Shown here piece after piece: positions 1 through 5,338 of a DNA stretch of 9,247 nucleotides. The DNA is from Lachnospiraceae bacterium (GTDB lineage Bacteria > Bacillota > Clostridia > Lachnospirales > Lachnospiraceae). The position numbers and the translations under genes are program-made. Location: NCBI GenBank assembly GCA_017475845.1, contig JAFVEU010000170.1:1-9247 (forward strand), read 5' to 3'. Under the pieces are notes generated by a model. The model worked only from the letters and a program-made list of their open reading frames with translations. It did no database searches and was not told the DNA's origin. How positions within the stretch are numbered: position 1 is the stretch's first letter; the number at the start of each line of letters is the position of its first letter.

Positions 1-252
1 CGGCTCTATGAAAATATAGTTGATGAGGAAAAGGGAGTTTATGATGAGGAGGGAAATATCAACTTGAATCCCACTTCCCTTGAAGTCTGCTCCGGATACG
101 TGGAAAAGCTCCTGTCGGAAGCCAAAGCCTATGACAGCTTCCAGTTTGTGCGCAATGGGTTTTTCTGCGCGGATTCAAAGGATTCAAAGCCCGGAAAACC
201 GGTGTTTAACAGGATAGTATCACTTAAGAGCTCGTTTAAGCTTTCACAGTAA
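1..252 (+). CDS. glnS: Glutaminyl-tRNA synthetase, C-terminal end (5' part outside window)
   Basis: This is the last 83 codons of an ORF open from base 1 in frame 1, ending at TAA 250-252. It matches the end of the distal anticodon-binding beta-barrel of class Ic glutaminyl-tRNA synthetases: an INLNPTSLEV-type segment, then FQFVRNGFFC, then GKPVFNRIVSLKSSF, which correspond to the family's FQFxRxGYFC and KLVFNRxVxLxxxW/F blocks. The enzyme charges tRNA-Gln with glutamine in the cytoplasm. The catalytic domain (HIGH and KMSKS motifs) lies upstream and cannot be checked. A TTG at 64 opens a shorter reading frame, but it lies inside the conserved domain and is not a start. No terminator follows. 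The next gene starts 37 bases on, so the two are probably cotranscribed. Confidence 0.9.
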   Translation, partial: RLYENIVDEEKGVYDEEGNINLNPTSLEVCSGYVEKLLSEAKAYDSFQFVRNGFFCADSKDSKPGKPVFNRIVSLKSSFKLSQ

Positions 253-289
253 ATGGCGTGACCCGCAGCGGCACCCGGGAGGTATTGGA

Positions 290-1129
290 ATGGGACTTTT
301 TTCCGGAATGAACAAATTCGGATTGAATGAGATCAAAGAGGATGAGATCTTTGCCGATCCCGCTGAGAAAAAGAAAGAGGAAAAGGCGGAGGAAAAGAAG
401 AGAGAGGCAACAGAGCTTGATTTTCTGATAGACAGGACCTATATCTGCCCGGTCTGCGAGGAGGAATTCAAGAGTAAGACCGTAAAGAGCAGAAGTGTCA
501 GGCTTATAGGCTCGGATGATGACTTAAGGCCCAGATATCAGCAGCTGGACTGCCTGAAATATGACGTTATCGTATGTCCCCACTGCGGTTACGCTTCCCT
601 CGGCCGGACTTACAAGACGATCTACGACAGCCAGAAGAAGCTGGTGAGTGAGACGATCTCCAGAGGCTTCCGTTATATTGAGCCTGAGGGGATATATACC
701 TATGATGATGCCATTGAGCGCTATCAGATAGCCTTTGCCAATGCCATGGCGATAAAGCAGATAGATTCCGAGAAGGCATATCTCTGTCTCAGGATGGGCT
801 GGACCATCAGGGGGAAGAGCGAGACCTTGAAGGCCGGAACTCCCGGATATGAGGAAGAACTGAAGAAGTGCAGGGAGGATGAGAACGAGGCCCTGAAGCT
901 GGCTATGGACGGTTTCCTGGCAGCAAGGAATAAGGAACAGCCCCCTTATGCGGGAATGGACCAGTCAACCCTTGATTACCTTATCGCTGTGCTGAGCGCC
1001 CGTTTCGGAAAGCTTGATGTGGCTTCAAAGCTTATTGCATCCCTGATCTCAAACAGGTCCGCAAATCCCAGGATAAGAGAGAGGGCCAGAGATCTGAAGG
1101 ACAAGATAGTTTCAGGCTTGAAAAACTGA
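290..1129 (+). CDS. DUF2225 family protein with paired CxxC motifs
   Basis: A 279-residue soluble protein with no signal peptide or membrane segment. After a Lys/Glu-rich stretch (about 27-40) comes the DUF2225-like core: CPVC (C53/C56), an aspartate-rich DDDLRPRY segment (77-83) and CPHCGYA (C96/C99). The two CxxC pairs, 40 residues apart, look like a rubredoxin or zinc-ribbon type metal site. The rest (about 135-275) is predicted helical, with TPR-like segments around 139-175 and 226-275. The family's function is not established, and metal binding is inferred from the cysteines. The ATG at 290 is chosen because GGGAGGT (277-283) sits 6 bases upstream. It follows glnS closely and is probably read from the same transcript, which ends at the hairpin 10 bases past its stop. 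Family assignment is from recalled motif pattern. Confidence 0.8.
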   Translation: MGLFSGMNKFGLNEIKEDEIFADPAEKKKEEKAEEKKREATELDFLIDRTYICPVCEEEFKSKTVKSRSVRLIGSDDDLRPRYQQLDCLKYDVIVCPHCGYASLGRTYKTIYDSQKKLVSETISRGFRYIEPEGIYTYDDAIERYQIAFANAMAIKQIDSEKAYLCLRMGWTIRGKSETLKAGTPGYEEELKKCREDENEALKLAMDGFLAARNKEQPPYAGMDQSTLDYLIAVLSARFGKLDVASKLIASLISNRSANPRIRERARDLKDKIVSGLKN

Positions 1130-1139
1130 TACAGGATAT

Positions 1140-1167
1140 AAAAAACCCGGCCTGCGCCGGGTTTTTT
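1140..1167. terminator. Bidirectional intrinsic terminator between convergent genes
   Basis: Six A (1140-1145), a 6-bp stem CCCGGC (1146-1151) / GCCGGG (1156-1161) with a CTGC loop, then six T (1162-1167). The A-run and T-run on either side make it a valid hairpin plus U-tract on both strands. It ends the glnS-DUF2225 transcript (10 bases after the stop at 1129) and the leftward acidic-protein gene (stop at 1208). Confidence 0.88.
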
Positions 1168-1207
1168 GATGTCCTGAAACTTTTGCTGGGCTGATTTCAC
1201 ATGGACT

Positions 1208-1771
1208 TTATTCTTCGAATGATGAAAAGCTGAAGGTGGAGATCCTGTCATTTTTGGGGCCGGGATCCTTCTCCACGCCGACTGCATTTTCTTCCGCAGG
1301 CTTCCCTATGATATTCTCTTCTTCGAAGCTCACCTTCTCGGCGGCTTCTTCCAGCTTCTTTTCCACGTACGGAGCATTTTCCTCTTCCGCTGTTTCGTGA
1401 GATACTTCCTCTTTTTCGCCCTGAAAGGATATTTCCTGACCGGCTCCGGGGGCCTCCTCTGTTTCGGCCTGAAAGGACGCACCGGCTGAAGCAGCCTCCT
1501 CCTTTTCTGCAGCTTCCTCTTCATCCACAGCGTTTTCCGCATCCTCAACCTCCTCCTTTGAGAAGTTGAGCGGAACATATTCCCTTTTTGCGGGAACGGG
1601 AACGGATTCGGATTCGTTCTTTAAGAATTCTTCCAGCTCGTCATTTACGTCCGGCTCCGAATCCTCGAAACTGTCCTCCGTCTCCTTATTCTTCAGAAAA
1701 TAGTAGGTGCCTGCTGCCGCAGCCCCTGCAAACAGTGAAAAAAGCAAAAACTTCCCGAATTTCTTAGCCAT
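1208..1771 (-). CDS. Acidic protein with N-terminal membrane anchor, function unknown
   Basis: A 187-residue protein on the minus strand. Residues 2-7 are basic, and about 8-26 form a single hydrophobic Ala/Gly/Phe-rich segment, likely a membrane anchor or uncleaved signal; no lipobox Cys is present. The remaining ~160 residues are hydrophilic and probably disordered, with about 43 Glu in the whole protein and a Lys/Glu/Ala-rich middle (72-94). A short motif, Ser-Phe followed by acidic residues, recurs at 34, 99, 115, 148 and at the C-terminus (181, 184). No catalytic domain is recognisable. An upstream in-frame ATG at 1810 would add 13 residues but lies upstream of the predicted transcription start (about 1805). 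The ATG at 1771 has GGAGG 7 bases upstream and gives the basic-then-hydrophobic N-terminus. It resembles small membrane proteins recalled from Lachnospiraceae genomes, all uncharacterised. Topology is not settled. Confidence 0.75.
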   Translation of the reverse strand: MAKKFGKFLLFSLFAGAAAAGTYYFLKNKETEDSFEDSEPDVNDELEEFLKNESESVPVPAKREYVPLNFSKEEVEDAENAVDEEEAAEKEEAASAGASFQAETEEAPGAGQEISFQGEKEEVSHETAEEENAPYVEKKLEEAAEKVSFEEENIIGKPAEENAVGVEKDPGPKNDRISTFSFSSFEE

Positions 1772-1778
1772 TATCTTT

Positions 1779-1783
1779 CCTCC
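1779..1783 (-). promoter_or_regulatory. Shine-Dalgarno site that fixes the acidic-protein start
   Basis: GGAGG on the minus strand, 7 bases before the ATG at 1771. It decides against the longer reading frame that begins at 1810. Confidence 0.8.
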
Positions 1784-1811
1784 GAAAGTGTGTATTGATA
1801 GCCATGCCAAG

Positions 1812-1840
1812 ATTATAGTGCATTTTTACATTTTAGTAAA
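1812..1840 (-). promoter_or_regulatory. Sigma-A-type promoter of the acidic-protein gene
   Basis: On the minus strand, -35 TTTACT (1835-1840), a 17-base spacer and a consensus -10 TATAAT (1812-1817). The predicted start is near 1805, giving a leader of about 34 bases before the ATG at 1771. It is divergent from the promoter at 1874-1902. Confidence 0.7.
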
Positions 1841-1873
1841 CAGCAGTCCGGGAGGCCGTCATTGTCAATATGG

Positions 1874-1902
1874 TTTTGAGGATCGGCTTTGTATGATATA
1901 AT
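1874..1902 (+). promoter_or_regulatory. Extended -10 promoter of the parvulin lipoprotein gene
   Basis: A consensus -10 TATAAT (1897-1902) is preceded by TGA, giving an extended -10 (TGnTATAAT). The -35 is weak: TTTTGA (1874-1879) at 17 bases, or TTGAGG (1876-1881) at 15. Predicted start is near 1909, with a leader of about 26 bases. Confidence 0.7.
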
Positions 1903-1934
1903 GTTACATATTTTTCCGGGAGACAGGATATAAC

Positions 1935-2999
1935 ATGACAGACAGAGTAAGATTGCGGGTGCTTCTGACGGTATTGATGCTTTGTGTTTTGTCGGTAAGC
2001 GGCTGCAGGAAAAAAGAAGAGGATAAGGCGGAAAAGACGGATGTGGTGCTGACCACCGCTTTTGAGGAAAATGAGCTCTTCAGGATAGAGGACAGGAACT
2101 GTCTGATAGACGAGGCTTATGTATATATGAAGTCCGCCGGATCCAGGTATCAGGATGTATTCGGTAAGGATATATGGAAGCAGAATTTCGGCGGAAAAAC
2201 ACTGGAAAAGGAACTTAAGGATACCACTCTTGCAAGGCTTGCCCAGATAAAGAGCATGGATCTTCTGGCGACGGAATGGAACATAGCATTGGACGAGGCA
2301 GAGGAAGAAAAGGCCGGAAAGGCTGCTGCTGATTTCTATAAGCTGCTTAAGGAAAGCGGTGATAAGGGAAACGTTACGGAAGAGCTGTTAAAGGTCATGT
2401 ATTCCGATTATGCCCTGGCGGACAAGATCTATAATGAGGTTACAAGAAACGTTAATCCCGAGATTAGTGATGATGAGGCCAGATCCATAACGGTGAAACA
2501 GATACTGTTCCGCACATCTTCATTGGACGAGAAGGGGAACAGAAAGGAATACAGTGAGCACGATAAGGAAGACGCCCATGACAGGGCCAGGGAGTGCCTG
2601 AAGAAAGCACTGGATGGAGCGGATTTTGATTCCCTGACGGAAAAGTTCAATGAGGATGATCAGAATACCTATACCTTCGGTAAGGGAATGATGCCCGAGG
2701 AATTTGAAAAGGCGGCCTTTAACCTGGGGACAGGGGAGATCAGCGACATAATCGAAACGGAGTACGGTTATCATATCATCAAGTGTGTCAGCGCCTTTGA
2801 TCAGGAGGAAACGGATAAAAATAAAGAAAGGATAGTAAAGGAGAGGAAGAAAGAGGCTTTTAACCGGGTATATGATGAGTTCGTGCCCTCTCTTCACTCC
2901 AACTTGAATGAGGAGCTTTGGGACAGCTTTGAGTATGAGCCCGATGCGGGAAAAGGCCTTGAAAAGAGCTTTTTTGAAGTATTTGATGAGGTTTTCTAA
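1935..2999 (+). CDS. PrsA-like parvulin peptidyl-prolyl isomerase lipoprotein
   Basis: A 354-residue predicted lipoprotein. The signal peptide has basic residues R4-R8, a hydrophobic stretch 9-19 and a lipobox ending VSGC with Cys24 as the lipidated residue, so it should be anchored outside the cytoplasmic membrane. Residues about 45-180 are charged and helical, like the chaperone part of SurA/PrsA proteins. Residues about 184-288 form the PPIC rotamase domain: VKQILF (187-192), FGKGMMPEEFEKAAF (248-262), then GEISDIIETEYGYHIIK (267-283). The usual first active-site His is Gln189, while His280 is kept, so isomerase activity is uncertain. A charged C-terminal tail follows. Its expected role is folding of exported proteins. 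AGGA (1925-1928) lies 6 bases before the ATG, with GGGAGA slightly further up. It has its own promoter, and its stop is only 6 bases from the CIRCE element. Confidence 0.88.
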   Translation: MTDRVRLRVLLTVLMLCVLSVSGCRKKEEDKAEKTDVVLTTAFEENELFRIEDRNCLIDEAYVYMKSAGSRYQDVFGKDIWKQNFGGKTLEKELKDTTLARLAQIKSMDLLATEWNIALDEAEEEKAGKAAADFYKLLKESGDKGNVTEELLKVMYSDYALADKIYNEVTRNVNPEISDDEARSITVKQILFRTSSLDEKGNRKEYSEHDKEDAHDRARECLKKALDGADFDSLTEKFNEDDQNTYTFGKGMMPEEFEKAAFNLGTGEISDIIETEYGYHIIKCVSAFDQEETDKNKERIVKERKKEAFNRVYDEFVPSLHSNLNEELWDSFEYEPDAGKGLEKSFFEVFDEVF

Positions 3000-3005
3000 A
3001 TTTTG

Positions 3006-3032
3006 TTAGCACTTTTTGCAGTTGAGTGCTAA
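3006..3032. promoter_or_regulatory. CIRCE operator (HrcA binding site)
   Basis: TTAGCACTT (3006-3014), a 9-base spacer, GAGTGCTAA (3024-3032). This is the CIRCE inverted repeat (consensus TTAGCACTC-N9-GAGTGCTAA) with one mismatch, at the last base of the left arm. CIRCE is the operator of the heat-shock repressor HrcA, usually found at dnaK and groESL operons. Here it ends 7 bases before the -35 of the htpG promoter and begins 6 bases after the preceding stop codon. Confidence 0.92.
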
Positions 3033-3039
3033 AAATCTA

Positions 3040-3068
3040 TTGACTTTTGAATTGCACCGTTTTAAAAT
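3040..3068 (+). promoter_or_regulatory. Sigma-A-type promoter of htpG
   Basis: -35 TTGACT (3040-3045), exactly 17 bases, -10 TAAAAT (3063-3068); each hexamer differs from consensus at one base. The predicted start is at about 3075-3077, inside the left arm of the terminator hairpin at 3070-3102. The leader before the ATG at 3162 is about 85 bases. Confidence 0.78.
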
Positions 3069-3069
3069 G

Positions 3070-3102
3070 TTCTCCGGTTGAAAAAACCGGAGAATTTTTT
3101 TT
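3070..3102 (+). terminator. Intrinsic terminator of the parvulin lipoprotein gene, overlapping the htpG start site
   Basis: A perfect 10-bp stem, TTCTCCGGTT (3070-3079) / AACCGGAGAA (3085-3094), with a GAAAA loop and eight T (3095-3102). It is 70 bases past the stop at 2999 and should end transcripts arriving from the lipoprotein gene. It lies directly after the htpG -10, so RNA begun at the htpG promoter would lack about half of the left arm. Confidence 0.85.
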
Positions 3103-3119
3103 GGGATCCGGCGGATCCC
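3103..3119 (+). repeat. Inverted repeat (hairpin) in the htpG leader
   Basis: GGGATCC (3103-3109), loop GGC, GGATCCC (3113-3119): a perfect 7-bp stem directly after the terminator's T-run. It would form near the 5' end of the htpG mRNA and could affect its stability. It does not cover the Shine-Dalgarno site (AAAGGAAG, about 3144-3151). No function can be assigned. Confidence 0.6.
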
Positions 3120-3161
3120 GAATAGTTATGAATATATTTACAGAAAGGAAGTCGATCTTTT

Positions 3162-5246
3162 ATGGAAGCAAAGCATGGAAATTTATCGATCAGCAGTGAC
3201 AATATCTTTCCGATCATTAAAAAATGGATGTATTCGGATCAGGATATTTTCTTAAGGGAGCTGGTATCCAATGGCTGTGATGCCATAACTAAGCTTAAGA
3301 AGCTGGAAATGATGGGTGAATTCACTGCGGATAAAGCAGAAACCGACGGAGGTGAGGGCTCCGGATTAAAGGGCAGGATAGATGTCAATGTGGACAATAA
3401 GAAAAAGACCCTTACCGTCATTGATAACGGCATAGGCATGACTGCCGAAGAAGTTGATAAATATATAAACCAGATAGCTTTTTCGGGAGCCACCGAGTTT
3501 ATCGAGAAGTATAAGGATAAGTCAGACGGAGACCAGATAATCGGACATTTCGGTCTGGGCTTTTATTCCACATTCATGGTGGCGGACAAGGTCACCATCG
3601 ATTCCCTGTCATACAGGGAAAATGCAGTGCCGGTCCATTGGGAATGTGAGGGCAGCGGTACGGAATTCGATATGAAGGACGGTGACAGGACCAGAGTAGG
3701 TACCGAGATCACCCTGTATTTAAATGAGGAGTGTCTGAAGTACTGCAATGAGTACGCTGTAAGGGAGGTTCTGGAGAAGTACTGTTCCTTCATGCCCTAT
3801 GAGATCTATCTGAATGATGTGAATAAGGAGCCTCCGAAGGTGGAGAAGGACAAGGACGGAAATGAGATAGTCCCCGAACCGCCAAAGAGCGTGAACGATA
3901 TCCATCCCCTTTGGGCAAAGACTCCCAAGGACTGTACTGATGAGGAGTATAAGGAATTCTACAGGAAGGTATTCCGGGATTACAGGGAGCCCCTGTTCTG
4001 GATCCACCTGAACATGGATTATCCCTTTAACTTAAAGGGCATACTCTATTTCCCGAAGATCAACATAGAATACGAATCCATCGAGGGAGTGATAAAGCTC
4101 TATAACAATCAGGTCTTCATTGCCGATAACATAAAGGAAGTGATCCCCGAGTTCCTGATGCTCTTAAAGGGTGTCATAGACTGCCCGGATCTTCCCCTCA
4201 ATGTATCCAGAAGCGCTCTGCAGAATGACGGTTTTGTAAATAAGATCTCAGAGTATATTACAAAGAAGGTGGCGGAGAAATTATCGGGTCTCTGCAAGAC
4301 CGATAAGGAGAATTATGAGAAATACTGGGAGGATATCTCCCCCTTCGTAAAGTACGGATATCTGAGGAATGACAAATTTGCGGAAAAGATAAATGACTAT
4401 ATCCTCTTTAAGGATATCAACGGCAAATTCCTTACGCTGCCCGAGGCTCTTGAGCTTCCCGCCACCGCGGAAGAAGCAGAGGAAAAAGAGGCAGCTGAGA
4501 ATAAAGAGGAGGCTGCGGCTGAAACAGGCGCAGAAGAGGCAAAGGCTGAAGAAGCAACGGAAGAGAAGGCTGGGGAGGCTTCAGAAGACAAGGATGCTGA
4601 GGAAAAGGCCGGAGAGGAAAAGGCTGAGAAGAAGGAAAAGACTGTCTACTATGTGACCGATGAGGTGCAGCAGAGCCGTTACATCGATATGTTCAAGAAG
4701 GCCAAGATGGATGCGGTGGTGCTCACACATAATATCGATACTCCCTTCATGCAGTCCCTGGAAGGAAAGAATGAAGGCGTTAAGTTCATGCGCATAGATG
4801 CGGATGTGACCGATGCCATGACCTCAAAGGAATCGAAGAAGGAGAGCGAGGAATTCGGAAACATCGCAGAAACAGTACAGAAGATCCTCCGGAAGGCCTT
4901 TAAGAAGGAAAAACTCACCGTCAAGGTGCAGAAGCTTAAGGATAAGAAGGTGGCTTCCGTCATAACCGTATCCGAGGAGACAAGAAGGATGCAGGATATG
5001 ATGAAGATGTATTCCATGGGCGGTAATGATATGGGAGACATGTTCAAGGATGATGACGGACAGACTCTTATAATGAACGCCAACCACCCTCTGGTGAAGA
5101 CCGTTATGGAAGAACCGGAGAGCGACCGCTCAAAGCTTATCTCCGAGCAGCTCTACGATCTCGCGGTGCTGGCTAATAAGCAGCTTCCGCCGGAGGAGAT
5201 GAAAAAGTTCATCGAGCGTTCAAATGACATAATGATGAAGCTGTAA
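3162..5246 (+). CDS. htpG: Chaperone HtpG (Hsp90) with E/A/K-rich insertion
   Basis: A 694-residue cytosolic Hsp90. The N-terminal GHKL ATPase carries ELVSNGCDA (E33, N37, D40), DNGIGM (88-93) and GHFGLGFYSTF (128-138), which bind ATP and Mg. A short charged linker (about 221-246) leads to the middle domain, with PLFWIHLNMDYPFNLKG (277-293) and LNVSRSALQND (346-356); R350 is the catalytic arginine. An insertion rich in Glu, Ala and Lys (about 434-493) lies between the large and small parts of the middle domain, just before VYYVTD (495-500). The C-terminal dimerisation domain ends at 694. The protein is longer than E. coli HtpG (624), largely because of the insertion. HtpG remodels client proteins by ATP-driven clamping. 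AAAGGAAG ends about 10 bases before the ATG. Expression is probably repressed by HrcA through the upstream CIRCE site and induced by heat. Confidence 0.97.
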   Translation: MEAKHGNLSISSDNIFPIIKKWMYSDQDIFLRELVSNGCDAITKLKKLEMMGEFTADKAETDGGEGSGLKGRIDVNVDNKKKTLTVIDNGIGMTAEEVDKYINQIAFSGATEFIEKYKDKSDGDQIIGHFGLGFYSTFMVADKVTIDSLSYRENAVPVHWECEGSGTEFDMKDGDRTRVGTEITLYLNEECLKYCNEYAVREVLEKYCSFMPYEIYLNDVNKEPPKVEKDKDGNEIVPEPPKSVNDIHPLWAKTPKDCTDEEYKEFYRKVFRDYREPLFWIHLNMDYPFNLKGILYFPKINIEYESIEGVIKLYNNQVFIADNIKEVIPEFLMLLKGVIDCPDLPLNVSRSALQNDGFVNKISEYITKKVAEKLSGLCKTDKENYEKYWEDISPFVKYGYLRNDKFAEKINDYILFKDINGKFLTLPEALELPATAEEAEEKEAAENKEEAAAETGAEEAKAEEATEEKAGEASEDKDAEEKAGEEKAEKKEKTVYYVTDEVQQSRYIDMFKKAKMDAVVLTHNIDTPFMQSLEGKNEGVKFMRIDADVTDAMTSKESKKESEEFGNIAETVQKILRKAFKKEKLTVKVQKLKDKKVASVITVSEETRRMQDMMKMYSMGGNDMGDMFKDDDGQTLIMNANHPLVKTVMEEPESDRSKLISEQLYDLAVLANKQLPPEEMKKFIERSNDIMMKL
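4461..4640 (+). other. Low-complexity Glu/Ala/Lys segment inside htpG
   Basis: Codons 434-493 of htpG encode 60 residues of which 23 are Glu, 17 Ala and 10 Lys. The DNA is correspondingly purine-rich and contains imperfect short repeats, for example two copies encoding EEKAGE (codons 467-472 and 480-485). Flanking conserved Hsp90 sequence is in frame on both sides, so this is an insertion and not a frameshift. It is probably a flexible helical or disordered loop. Confidence 0.85.
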
Positions 5247-5283
5247 AAGGTTTTGGAACGCAGCAGATCCAAAGAATGGATAA

Positions 5284-5330
5284 GGGGCCGGTGAGTCATT
5301 GACCACCGGCCCCGTTGCTTTGCTGTTTTT
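5284..5330 (+). terminator. GC-rich terminator hairpin after htpG
   Basis: A 10-bp stem GGGGCCGGTG (5284-5293) / CACCGGCCCC (5304-5313), extendable by GTC/GAC (5295-5297 / 5301-5303) with an A bulge. It is followed by a T-rich but interrupted tract ending in five T (5326-5330). It lies 37 bases past the htpG stop and 25 bases beyond the end of the convergent transporter gene. On the minus strand no U-run follows, so termination there is less certain. Confidence 0.7.
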
Positions 5331-5338
5331 CTCCGCTA

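Noticed and set aside
64..252. Separate small ORF starting with TTG at 64
   Set aside because: The frame is open from base 1, and the translated sequence is continuous with the GlnRS C-terminal domain.
1772..1810. 13-residue longer start for the acidic protein
   Set aside because: It would begin upstream of the predicted transcription start and lacks the GGAGG site that precedes the ATG at 1771.
3133..3138. TATATT as a second htpG -10 element
   Set aside because: There is no -35-like hexamer 16-18 bases upstream (that stretch is the GC-rich hairpin) and no extended -10; the TTGACT/TAAAAT pair is far better.
4393..4656. Arg/Lys-rich alternate-frame ORF within htpG
   Set aside because: It is a frame-shifted reading of the Glu/Ala/Lys-rich segment; the conserved Hsp90 frame continues through it.
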